64,000 nucleotides of DNA from CAVUQH01 sp963774445 (GTDB lineage Bacteria; Myxococcota_A; Polyangia; Haliangiales; Haliangiaceae), in contig CAVZFC010000019.1 in assembly GCA_963774445.1 (NCBI GenBank), positions 1,984,001 to 2,048,000 of the forward strand. The letters are read 5' to 3'. Position numbers and translations under genes: made by a program. Below are positions 18,529-26,418 of the stretch, one piece after another (within the stretch, counting starts at the first letter, position 1; each line of letters begins with the position of its first letter). Under the pieces are notes generated by a model. That model saw nothing but the letters and a program-made list of their open reading frames with translations, made no database searches and was not told the origin of the DNA.

Positions 18529-19653
18529 TCAGCCCAGCAGGATCTCGGCCAGGCAGCTGCGATGGTGGCGGGCGTCGCCCAGGGTGGCGGCGCTCCACAT
18601 CGCGCGCTTCAGGTAGAAGTGGGCGTCGCAGTCCCAGGTGAAGCCGAAGCCGCCGTGCAGCTGGACGCCGCGGTCGGCGGCATACGACAGGGCCTCCTCG
18701 GCGGCCGCCTTGGCCGCCCGCACCAACGGCTCGGCGTCGGCGGTTGCGGCGTCCAGCGCCGCCGCGGCGCCGTAGGCGAGACTGCGCGCCTTCTCGGTCG
18801 CGATCATGGCGTCGACGATCGGGTGCTTGACCGCCTGGAACGATCCGATCGGCCGGCCGAACTGCACGCGCTCCACGGCGTAGTCACGCGTGCGCTCGAG
18901 GATCGCCTGGGCGGCACCGACCATCTCGGCGGCGAGCAGCGCTGCGCCGCGGAGCAGGATGTCGGCCCAGGCGACGGCGCCGTCGCCGGTGTCGATGCGC
19001 GTGGCCGGGGCGCCGTCGAGCTGCACGCGGGCACCGCGGCGGGTGCTGTCAACGCCGAGCTCGAGCGCGACGGAGACGCCGCTTGCCGCGCCGTCGACGC
19101 AAAACAGGGCGAGCTCGGCGCCGTCGCGGGCCGCGGCGATGATGACGTCGGCGTCGGCGGCCCAGGCGACGTGGGCCTTTTCGCCGTCGAGCCGCCAGCC
19201 GTCGCCGTCGCGGCGGGCGGTGGCGGCGACAGCGTCGGCGCGCCATGATCCGCCCGGCTCGGTCAGCGCGATCGTGGCAACGCGCGTGCCGTCGGCCAGT
19301 GCGGGCAGCCACTGGTGGGCGGCGTCGCTGCCCGCGCGGGTGAGCGCCGCCGCCGCCAGGATCGAGGCCGACAACGGCGACGGCAGGAGGCAGCGCCCGG
19401 TCTCCTCCAGGAGCAGCGCCAGCGCCAGGTTGCCCATGCCGGCGCCGCCATGAGCTTCATCGATGCCCAGGCCGAGCCAGCCGAGGTCGCCCATCTCGCG
19501 ATAGAGCGCCGGGTCGAAGCCGCGCGGGTCGTCGACCAGCCGGCGAACCTCGGACATCGGGCATTTCTCGGCCAGGAACCGGCGGGCGGTCTTGCGCAGG
19601 AGATCGTGCTCGGCGGTGGCGCCGAAGTCGTCGGGGATGGACGGTAATTTCAT
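18529..19653 (-). CDS. Acyl-CoA dehydrogenase, small partner of a pair
   Basis: A 374-residue flavoprotein of the acyl-CoA dehydrogenase family (first step of beta-oxidation; FAD-dependent alpha,beta-desaturation). It starts at ATG 19653 (MKLPSIPDD); the open frame upstream has shadow composition. Family marks include IALTEPGGSWRADAV, RVQFGRPIGSFQAVKH and QLHGGFGFTWDCD. The usual catalytic Glu region is not typical. It lies 19 bases downstream of a second family member, the arrangement of heteromeric FadE pairs acting on bulky substrates such as sterol side chains. Confidence 0.85.
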   Translation of the reverse strand: MKLPSIPDDFGATAEHDLLRKTARRFLAEKCPMSEVRRLVDDPRGFDPALYREMGDLGWLGLGIDEAHGGAGMGNLALALLLEETGRCLLPSPLSASILAAAALTRAGSDAAHQWLPALADGTRVATIALTEPGGSWRADAVAATARRDGDGWRLDGEKAHVAWAADADVIIAAARDGAELALFCVDGAASGVSVALELGVDSTRRGARVQLDGAPATRIDTGDGAVAWADILLRGAALLAAEMVGAAQAILERTRDYAVERVQFGRPIGSFQAVKHPIVDAMIATEKARSLAYGAAAALDAATADAEPLVRAAKAAAEEALSYAADRGVQLHGGFGFTWDCDAHFYLKRAMWSAATLGDARHHRSCLAEILLG

Positions 19654-19672
19654 AGTCCGACCTGTGGGAACG

Positions 19673-20887
19673 CTACCCCTTGGGGAGCGCGAGGGTGCGT
19701 TCGCCGAGGATGTTGCGCTGGATCTCGCTGGTGCCGCCGCCGATGGTGAAGCCGTAGGAGTTGAGGTAGGCGCGGGGCCATTCGCCGCCGTCGGGGGCGT
19801 GGGGATCGCCGACCCAGAGGGCGGCATCGGGGCCCAGGAGCTGGCAGGCCAGACGAGTGGCGCGCTGGTTGAGCTCGGAGAAGACGAGCTTGTGCATCAT
19901 CGCCAGCGCCATCGGGTTGTCGGCGGTGAGAGCGGCGACCTTGGACCGCTGGCCGCCGAGGGCGATCGCCTGCGCGTCGATCCACAGGGCGGCGAGCTGG
20001 TCGGCGAGGACCGGGTCGGCAGCGGCGGCGTGCCCGTCGCGCCGGGCTTTCTTGGCCAGGGCGATCAGGCGGTCGAAGAGGCGCGCGTCTTCGGAGCGGT
20101 CGCGGCTCGACGAATCGGAGGCGCCGCGCTCGAACAGCAGCGTGGTGATGGCGATGCGCCAGCCCTGGCCGAGCTGGCCGAGCAGCGCCTCTTCGGGCAT
20201 CGGCGCGTCGTCGAAGATCACCTGGTTGAAGCCGCCCTCGCGGGTCATCTTGACCAGCGGCTCGATGGTCACGCCGGGTGCCTCCATGGGAAGCAGGAAG
20301 TAGCTGAGGCCGTCGTACTTGCGCGCGTCTGGATCGGTGCGGGCCAGAAGGATCATCCACTTCGAAACGTGGGCCAGGGTGGTCCACACCTTGTGGCCGG
20401 TGACGCGCCAGCCGCCGTCGGGCGCGGCCACGGCGCGGGTCTCGAGGCTGGCCAGATCGGATCCGGCGCCCGGCTCGCTGAAGCCCTGGCACCAGATCTC
20501 CTCGGCCGACAACAGCGGGCGCAGCAGGCGCTGCTTCTGTGCCTCGGTGCCGTAGGTCAGGATGGTCGGCCCCGCCCACTGCAGGCCGATCAGATTGACC
20601 ATGAACGGCGCGCCCGCGCGGGCCATCTCCTGGCTGACGATCGCCTGGCGCGCGGGGTCGGTGCCGAGGCCACCATAGGCCTCGGGCACGCCGAAGCCGA
20701 GGTAGCCGGCCTCGTACACCGCCTGCTGCCAGGCGCGTAGGTAATCGAACTGCTGGCGAGTTTCGACCTCGAGAAAGCTCTGTGGCAGCAGGAAATCCGG
20801 CGCCGGTGGCAGATTTGCTGCCAACCAGGCGCGAACCTCGGCGCGGTACTCGTTCAGCTCGGGTGATGCGTCGCGCTCGCGGCTCAT
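19673..20887 (-). CDS. Acyl-CoA dehydrogenase, large partner of a pair
   Basis: A 404-residue acyl-CoA dehydrogenase starting at ATG 20887 (SRERDASPELNEYRAEV). Conserved features are GFGVPEAYGGLG, CQGFSEPGAGSDLASL (FAD/substrate segment), GHKVWTTLAHV and the C-terminal YGFTIGGGTSEIQRNIL. It is the upstream gene of a two-gene operon and probably forms a mixed oligomer with the downstream partner. A TetR-type regulator is divergent, 44 bases away, and may control it. The acyl substrate is unknown. Confidence 0.88.
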   Translation of the reverse strand: MSRERDASPELNEYRAEVRAWLAANLPPAPDFLLPQSFLEVETRQQFDYLRAWQQAVYEAGYLGFGVPEAYGGLGTDPARQAIVSQEMARAGAPFMVNLIGLQWAGPTILTYGTEAQKQRLLRPLLSAEEIWCQGFSEPGAGSDLASLETRAVAAPDGGWRVTGHKVWTTLAHVSKWMILLARTDPDARKYDGLSYFLLPMEAPGVTIEPLVKMTREGGFNQVIFDDAPMPEEALLGQLGQGWRIAITTLLFERGASDSSSRDRSEDARLFDRLIALAKKARRDGHAAAADPVLADQLAALWIDAQAIALGGQRSKVAALTADNPMALAMMHKLVFSELNQRATRLACQLLGPDAALWVGDPHAPDGGEWPRAYLNSYGFTIGGGTSEIQRNILGERTLALPKG

Positions 20888-20931
20888 GGTCGCGAGTATA
20901 GGGGCTGCCGCGGGCTGGTACCATTGCGTCA

Positions 20932-21570
20932 ATGCCGAGCAGCAACGCCAAGCCGGACCAGCGCCCACTCGCGGCCAAGCTCACGCGCAAGGAGGCCAAG
21001 GCTCGCACGCGCGAAAAGCTGATCGCCTCGATGCTGGAGCTGGTGAGGGAGGCCGGGCTGGCCAGCCTGTCGACCACCAGAGTCACGCGCCGGGCCGGCG
21101 TCGCGCAGTCGATCTTCTACGATCACTTTGCCGACATGGATGCCGCGCTCACCGCCGCGGCCGAGTCCGCCGCCGACGCGGTGCGCGCGGCGCTGTCGGC
21201 CGCCCGTGCCGGCATCGACGTGGCATCACCGTCAGGCGGCGTGCGCGCGACCTTCGCCGCTGCGATCGACGGCCTGGTCGCCGAGCCAATGCTGTCGGAG
21301 CTGCTCCTGCGCCACCGCCGCGATCCAGTGTCGCCGCTCGGTGCATGCATCCGCAACATCCTCGACGACGCGCGCACCGAGCTGATCGCCGACATGGATC
21401 GTCTGGGTCTGCGCGATCACCTGCCGCGGCTCGAGCTCCACGCCGACATGTACATGGCCATGACGCTGGCCGCGGTCGAGGGGTTGCTCGACGGCCGCTT
21501 CGCCGACCGCGACGCCTGCCTCGACGTGCTCACGCGGATCACCGCGGCGTCGCTGGCCAGCAACGGGTAG
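20932..21570 (+). CDS. TetR-family transcriptional regulator
   Basis: A 212-residue regulator. The N-terminal helix-turn-helix is clear (LASLSTTRVTRRAGVAQSIFYDHFADMDAAL, quoted in parts: SLSTTRVTRRAGV and IFYDHFADMD). The C-terminal two-thirds is helical and is expected to bind a ligand, perhaps an acyl-CoA, given the divergent acyl-CoA dehydrogenase pair 44 bases away. No obvious palindromic operator was found in the short shared region. A REP-like repeat begins five bases after the stop. Confidence 0.85.
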   Translation: MPSSNAKPDQRPLAAKLTRKEAKARTREKLIASMLELVREAGLASLSTTRVTRRAGVAQSIFYDHFADMDAALTAAAESAADAVRAALSAARAGIDVASPSGGVRATFAAAIDGLVAEPMLSELLLRHRRDPVSPLGACIRNILDDARTELIADMDRLGLRDHLPRLELHADMYMAMTLAAVEGLLDGRFADRDACLDVLTRITAASLASNG

Positions 21571-21575
21571 CGGCG

Positions 21576-21624
21576 CCCTTCGACTGCGGTCGCGCTGCGC
21601 GCGACCTTCGCTCAGGACGACCGG
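21576..21624 (+). repeat. REP-like palindromic repeat
   Basis: Begins CCCTTCGACTGCGG and ends CTCAGGACGACCGG with an internal CGCGCTGCGCGCG palindrome. Nearly the same sequence, inverted, occurs at 55090-55139. It lies just after the TetR stop codon and folds as a hairpin, so it may also end transcription. Confidence 0.65.
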
Positions 21625-21640
21625 CTCCGGAGTCCCTCTG

Positions 21641-22021
21641 TCAGTCGATCGCGCCGTGCTCGCGCAGGACGCACTCGAGCCGCTCGGGGCTGCCGCTGCA
21701 GGCGGCGATGTCGTCCGGCCCGAGGACCAGCGCCACGTGGTCGGCGGTCTCGCCCAGGATGCACGGCAGCTTGCCGTCGGAGGCGTTCTTGAGGGCGAAC
21801 GTCAGCTGGTCGCGGTAGAGCTGCACGACCGGGACGCCCAGCCGTTCGCGGGTCTCCTTCCACTCGGCCTTCTCCCAGACGTGGTGGGTGATGGCACAGA
21901 GTGAGCAGGTCTCACCCTTGAACACCTTTCGCATGGCGTAGGCGAAGTCTCCGCGGGCTCCGTGGTCGGAGTCGTAGACGAGCACTAGACGGTCAACCGA
22001 CACGGCTCGGGACTCTACCAT
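21641..22021 (-). CDS. Small conserved-looking protein with CSLC motif
   Basis: About 126 residues, not recognised as a named family. It opens with an LVLVYDSD strand and turn, then a Cys-x-x-Cys in ETCSLCAITHHVW, an internal YRDQLTFAL helix and LPCILGE. The pattern (beta strand, CxxC at a helix start, further strands) is compatible with a thioredoxin-like or metal-binding fold, but no cis-Pro or other diagnostic residue was identified. The ATG at 22021 is used; a GTG six codons in is possible. It is divergent from the diguanylate cyclase with eight bases between, so they must share a tiny control region. Confidence 0.6.
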   Translation of the reverse strand: MVESRAVSVDRLVLVYDSDHGARGDFAYAMRKVFKGETCSLCAITHHVWEKAEWKETRERLGVPVVQLYRDQLTFALKNASDGKLPCILGETADHVALVLGPDDIAACSGSPERLECVLREHGAID

Positions 22022-22029
22022 CGTCGGGC

Positions 22030-23217
22030 ATGGACGGCACCCGGGATGGACAGCGAGGATCGGTCGCGCGCGGGCTGATCAACCCGCTGGCGTGGTGCGC
22101 GGCCGACAAATGCCTGTTCGTCGTCGCCATCATGCTGCCGGGCGTGGCCCTGTTCGCCCTGGTGGGCCACCTCGTCCCCGGTTGGGTCTACCTGCCGGAG
22201 GAGATGCTCGGCCGCGCCGAGGGGCTGGTCGATCGGCTCACGCTGCTGGCCGGCACGATCTGGACGCTGATGCTGCTGGCCGGGTTGTTCTTTCGCCGCC
22301 GCGCCCCGGAGAGTCGCGTTTACGTGGTGCTCACGGTCCTGCTCTACTCGCTGACGATCGCCCTGTTCGTCTGCATCTCGGGCGGTTACCACAGCGCCGG
22401 TTGGATCCTCTTTCTCGGCGGCTCGGTGGTCGGGTTCCTGCTCTTCGGCCGTCGGCTGACCTTCCTCGGCATCGGCCTGTTCGTCGTCGTCTTCGCCGCG
22501 GCGACCCTCGCCAACGAGGCCGGCTATCTGGGCGATCTGCTCTACGTCGCGCACCCGCCGGCGCCGGGCTCGGCGGCCTGGTCGACCTGGCTGGTGCGGA
22601 TGACCGTGAGCACGCTGGTCTTCGGCGGGATGGTGCTGGCGCTGTGCGCCTGGGTCATCGCCCTGCTCCGCGACCGCGAGGCCAAGCTCGAGCATCTGTC
22701 CAAGACCGACGTCCTGACCGGCCTGGTCAACCGCCGCCACCTCATGGTGCTGATCGACAGCGAGCTGGCCCGCGCCCGCCGCTACGGCACGCCGCTGGCG
22801 GTGGTGATGGTCGACCTCGATCACTTCAAGGAGGTCAACGACGGCCGCGGACACCTTGCCGGCGATCGCGTGCTGGCGGCGGTCGCCGAGGCGATGCGGG
22901 AGAGCGTGCGCGAGACCGATTTGGCCGCCCGCTACGGCGGCGAGGAGTTCGTATTGCTGTTGCCCAACACCGATCGTCCGGGCGCCCGTGAGCTGGCCGA
23001 ACGCTGCCGCGAGGTGATCGCCGATACGCTGGTCGCCGATGCAGGCGGCCCGATCCACGTGACCGCCAGCATGGGCGTGGCCGGCTATCCCGCCGACGTC
23101 GACGAGGGCGCCGATGTCGACGCGCTGCTCGCTGCCGCCGACGACGCGATGTACCGGGCCAAGGGCACCGGGCGCAACCGCGTGGAGATGGCCGCCGCCG
23201 CCGATGGTGCCGCGTGA
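22030..23217 (+). CDS. Membrane diguanylate cyclase (GGDEF)
   Basis: A 395-residue inner-membrane protein. Residues 25-215 hold about six hydrophobic helices forming an unnamed sensor. A GGDEF domain follows: KTDVLTGLVNRRHL, VVMVDLDHFKEVND and the active site RYGGEEFVLLLP. An inhibitory I-site RETD sits five residues before GGEEF, as in product-inhibited cyclases. It should make c-di-GMP from GTP and be feedback inhibited. The start is ATG 22030. The stop overlaps the GTG of the next gene (GTGA). Confidence 0.88.
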   Translation: MDGTRDGQRGSVARGLINPLAWCAADKCLFVVAIMLPGVALFALVGHLVPGWVYLPEEMLGRAEGLVDRLTLLAGTIWTLMLLAGLFFRRRAPESRVYVVLTVLLYSLTIALFVCISGGYHSAGWILFLGGSVVGFLLFGRRLTFLGIGLFVVVFAAATLANEAGYLGDLLYVAHPPAPGSAAWSTWLVRMTVSTLVFGGMVLALCAWVIALLRDREAKLEHLSKTDVLTGLVNRRHLMVLIDSELARARRYGTPLAVVMVDLDHFKEVNDGRGHLAGDRVLAAVAEAMRESVRETDLAARYGGEEFVLLLPNTDRPGARELAERCREVIADTLVADAGGPIHVTASMGVAGYPADVDEGADVDALLAAADDAMYRAKGTGRNRVEMAAAADGAA

Positions 23218-24131
23218 GCCGGGCCGCGTGGCTGTCGTCGCTGGAGCTGCGCCTCGGCGCCGCGGAGCTTGCGGCCCTGCGCGTGCTGCTCGGTCGCCTC
23301 ACCGGCACGCGCCAAGAGCTGACGCGCGCCGGCGGCGTACCGGTGCCGTATCTCGTGCGCGGGCGCGGCGAGCCGGTGGTGCTGATCCACGGCTTCGGCG
23401 CCGACAAAGAGACCTGGATGCTGATGGTGCGCGAGCTGCCGCGCACGATGCGCGTCATCGTCCCCGACCTGCCCGGCTACGGCGCCGCCGGCGAGGTGGC
23501 GCCCGAGCGCGCGACCGCGCGCGCGCAGGCGGCGGCGCTGCGCGGGTTCCTCGATCGCCTGGGCATCGTCCGCGCGCATCTGGTCGGCAACTCGATGGGT
23601 GGCGGCATCGCCCAGCGGGTCGCCGCCGACTATCCCGACCGCGTCGCCTCGCTGGTGCTGATCGGCTCGACCGGTCCGGTGCGCGAGGAGAGCGAGTTCG
23701 AGGCGGCGCTGGCCCGCGGGGAGAACCTGCTGGTGCCCAAGACCGTGGCCAAAGCCGAGCGGATGCTGGCGATGGCGATGGTCCGCCCGCCGCCGCTGCC
23801 GCGGGCGCTGCAGCGCTACGCCGCCGCGCAGCGGATCGCCCTGGCCGAGCGGTTTGCGGCCTACTTCGCCGCCTGGCACGCGGCCGGCCCGGCCGATGGC
23901 CTGCCCGACGAGGCGGCGCTGGCGCAAATCGAGGCCCCGGCGCTGATCATCCACGGCGCCGGCGACCGCATCATCGCGCCCGCCACCGGAGAAGCGCTGG
24001 CCGAGCATCTGCCCCGCTCGCGGCTCGAGCTGCTCCAGCAAGTCGGCCACATGCCTCAGATCGAGGCGCCTCGCCGGGTCGCGCGGCTCACCGCCGAGCA
24101 CATCGCTCGGGCGTGCGTCGAGTCACGCTGA
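23214..24131 (+). CDS. Alpha/beta hydrolase
   Basis: A 305-residue alpha/beta hydrolase: VVLIHGFGADKETW (oxyanion region), nucleophile elbow VGNSMGGGIAQRV (Ser), acid in IHGAGDRII and the catalytic His in QVGHMPQIEAP. The about 45 residues before the fold are hydrophobic/basic. It is closest in style to lipases and C-C hydrolases of the MhpC type; the substrate is not known. The GTG start overlaps the stop of the diguanylate cyclase by four bases, so both are made from one message. Confidence 0.78.
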   Translation: MSRAAWLSSLELRLGAAELAALRVLLGRLTGTRQELTRAGGVPVPYLVRGRGEPVVLIHGFGADKETWMLMVRELPRTMRVIVPDLPGYGAAGEVAPERATARAQAAALRGFLDRLGIVRAHLVGNSMGGGIAQRVAADYPDRVASLVLIGSTGPVREESEFEAALARGENLLVPKTVAKAERMLAMAMVRPPPLPRALQRYAAAQRIALAERFAAYFAAWHAAGPADGLPDEAALAQIEAPALIIHGAGDRIIAPATGEALAEHLPRSRLELLQQVGHMPQIEAPRRVARLTAEHIARACVESR

Positions 24132-24212
24132 GGTCCCCCCACCTCACGCGTCGGCGCGCCGCGTCAGGATCTGCCATCGCGATCGTTGAATCGATCCGGG
24201 CCCCTCTCACGT

Positions 24213-24797
24213 ATGATCGTGTCGGGTTTGCGCGAGGCTACATCCATAGCCGAGGAACGCGCCCTCGTCGACCGGGCGAATCGCGGCGACGAGAGCGCCC
24301 TCGAGGCCCTCTACTGCCGTCATCGAGACTGGGTGGTGGGCCTCGCCTGCCGCTTCACCGGCTCGGGCGACGACGCCCTCGACGTCCTGCAGGAGACCTT
24401 TCTCTACTTCTTCTCGAAGTTTCCCGGCTTCACGCTGACCAGCAGCGTGCGCGGCTTCCTCTACCCGGTGGTCAAGCACAAGTGCATCAGCGTGCTGCGC
24501 CGGCGGCGCAAGCTGGTCGATTTGGCGGCCTATCGCGAGGGGCGCGATGCCCACGAGCTGCGCTGGTACCCGGCCGATCTGTCCGGCAGCCAGCTGGCGC
24601 GGCTGGTGGGCGGGCTGCCGGAGGGCCACCGCGAGGTGGTCTGGCTGCGCTTCGGGCTGGATCTCCGCCTGGAGGAGATCGCCGACGCCCTGCAGATCCC
24701 GCTCGGCACGGTCAAGTCACGGCTGCACAACGCCCTGAAATCACTGCGGGCGGCTGCCGAAGATCCGGCCCTGCGAAAAACCGGGGATGCCGGGTGA
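24213..24797 (+). CDS. ECF-type RNA polymerase sigma factor
   Basis: A 194-residue sigma-70 family protein with region 2 (ALEALYCRHRDWVVGLACR, then DVLQETFLYFF) and region 4 (LPEGHREVVWLRFGL, LRLEEIADALQIP, GTVKSRLHNALKSLR), and no regions 1 or 3, as in ECF sigma factors. The ATG at 24213 is preferred to an upstream TTG at 24186. It heads an operon with a membrane anti-sigma factor 43 bases downstream and should redirect RNA polymerase in response to an envelope signal. Confidence 0.86.
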   Translation: MIVSGLREATSIAEERALVDRANRGDESALEALYCRHRDWVVGLACRFTGSGDDALDVLQETFLYFFSKFPGFTLTSSVRGFLYPVVKHKCISVLRRRRKLVDLAAYREGRDAHELRWYPADLSGSQLARLVGGLPEGHREVVWLRFGLDLRLEEIADALQIPLGTVKSRLHNALKSLRAAAEDPALRKTGDAG

Positions 24798-24840
24798 ACC
24801 TTTCCCGGGCGCGGCGCGCTACCGAGGGCGGAGAGGTCTC

Positions 24841-25416
24841 GTGAACGGCGCCACCCCCACAGATTCCTGTCCCGACGAGCTCGTGCTGGAAGCCATGGCG
24901 GCCGGGGACGAGTCGCCCGATCTGGCGATCGACCCGGCGGTCCGGGCCCACGTCGCCGGCTGTCCGGCCTGCCGCGAGACGCTCGAGCTCCTGGCCTCGC
25001 TCGGCCGCGAGCTGTCGGCGGCGCCGCCGCCGATTGCGGTGCCGGCCGCGCAAGACCGCGCGCTGCGCGCCGCTGCCGCCGCGCGGGCCGCCGCGATCCG
25101 CCCGCGCCGCAGTCGCCGTCCGGCGTTGCTCGCGGTCGTCGCCGCCGCCGCCGCCGTGCTGGCGCTGGTCGCCGTTCGCGGCGTCTTCAGCGGCGAGTCG
25201 TCCCGCACGGTCGCCGCCGGCGACGTCAACGGCGACGGTCGGGTCGACGTGGTCGACGCCCTGGTGTTAGCCCGTGCCATCGACCGCGGCGGGCCGATGC
25301 CGGACGGGTGCGACGTGGATCGCGACGGCACCGTCGATGGCGCCGACGTCAACGCCATCGCCGGCATGGCGGTGTCGATCGGACCGCGGCGCGGCGCCCA
25401 GGAGCGCAGGCAATGA
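24841..25416 (+). CDS. Membrane anti-sigma factor with extracytoplasmic dockerin domain
   Basis: A 191-residue protein. The N-terminus holds a zinc anti-sigma motif HVAGCPAC (H37, C41, C44). Residues 95-114 are one transmembrane helix. The outside part is a type I dockerin: two calcium loops, DVNGDGRVDVVD (128-139) and DVDRDGTVDGAD (158-169), with the usual helix after each. The GTG at 24841 follows GGAGAGG. Dockerins normally bind cohesins; here the domain would make the anti-sigma factor a sensor of a protein-protein contact in the periplasm. The next gene overlaps by ATGA and looks cohesin-like. Confidence 0.8.
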   Translation: MNGATPTDSCPDELVLEAMAAGDESPDLAIDPAVRAHVAGCPACRETLELLASLGRELSAAPPPIAVPAAQDRALRAAAAARAAAIRPRRSRRPALLAVVAAAAAVLALVAVRGVFSGESSRTVAAGDVNGDGRVDVVDALVLARAIDRGGPMPDGCDVDRDGTVDGADVNAIAGMAVSIGPRRGAQERRQ

Positions 25417-25859
25417 CGCGCCGGCTGGCCGCGGTGGGCGGGGTGCTGGTGGTGCTGATGGTCTTCGTCCTGGCCGCGCGCGGCGCGCGCAGCGCCAGCC
25501 CGCCGCCGGTCCGCTTCCGCACCGTCAACGTCTACGTCGAGTCGTCGCGTCCGCTGGCCGCCTACCAGGTGGCGATCCGGGTCGAGTCGGGCGATGCCAC
25601 CTTCCTTTCGGTGGAAGGCGGCGAGGCGCCATTCGCCGATCCGCCGTACTACGATCCTGCCGCGCTCGACGACGCGCGCATCGTCCTGGCTGCGCTCGAC
25701 AGCCAGCGAACGCTGCCTGCGGGTCGTCACCGCGTGGCCACACTGCACGTACGCGAGGCCGGGGTCGCGCGTTACGAGATCGAGCTGGTGGCTGCCGCCG
25801 ACGCCGACGCCAAGCGGGTCGCGGCGCACGCCGAGCTCGGATTCGAACCAGGAGGGACG
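25413..25859 (+). CDS. Secreted cohesin-like protein
   Basis: Starts at ATG 25413 overlapping the anti-sigma stop. A signal or anchor helix (VGGVLVVLMVFVLAARGA) precedes a domain of about 115 residues with cohesin-like traits: VNVYVESSRPLAAYQVAI, FADPPYYDPAALDDARI and LPAGRHRVATLHV. No stop occurs in this frame before the next start at 25860; a TGA that would give an ATGA overlap lies one frame over. So either it is fused to the next lipoprotein or a single base is wrong near its end. The cohesin assignment is by pattern only; its neighbour is a dockerin protein. Confidence 0.55.
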
Positions 25860-26345
25860 ATGAGACGCATCTCGGCACTGGTCGCGTTGATGGCTGCGGG
25901 CGCCTGCGGGGCGCCGAGTCCGGTCGTCAACGTCCGCCCGCAGCGGATCACGGCCGCTGCCATCGAGGGGGTGGTCACCGACGGTCGCGGCGAGCCAATC
26001 TCGGGCGTCGCGGTGATGGCCAGCGCCGACAGCGGGCGGTCGATGGCGATGACCGATGGCCGCGGGCGCTACGTCATTCGCCACCTGCAGCCGGGCGACT
26101 ACGAGCTCAGGTTCGATCCGTGTCAACCGGAGAGCACCGTCGAGCGGGTCATCCTGGGTGAGGGCCAGGAGGTGCGCGTCGACGCCGCCCTGGGCCCGGC
26201 CGAGGCGCGCGTGACCACGCTGCCGACGCCGCACATCGCCGGCGGCTCGAGCGAGTCGCGGCTGTCGCCGCCAGTCGCCGGCGTGGGCAAGAGCGCCGAG
26301 TCGCGCCGGCGCCTCCTGGCCGACGCCGCCCGCGACGCCGACGAG
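25860..26345 (+). CDS. Lipoprotein with carboxypeptidase-regulatory-like domain
   Basis: ATG 25860 follows a strong AGGAGG four bases upstream. The lipoprotein-type signal ends SALVALMAAGAC. The domain at about residues 35-120 is a transthyretin-like beta-sandwich (IEGVVTDGRGEPISGVAV, MTDGRGRYVIRHLQPGDY), common in surface proteins. The sensible coding runs to about 26345, where the frame changes and the VIT/vWA protein begins with no start or ribosome site of its own. The two may therefore be one lipoprotein (signal, regulatory-like domain, VIT, vWA) split by an indel. Confidence 0.55.
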
Positions 26346-26418
26346 ATGTCGGATCATCGCCCGCGGCAGCCGCGGCAACCCGACCACCGCAACGCGGCGC
26401 CGCTACGCCGCCGGCTTG

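Noticed and set aside
24186..24212. Extra N-terminal residues of the ECF sigma factor from TTG
   Set aside because: The added residues are not part of region 2 and an ATG follows at 24213.
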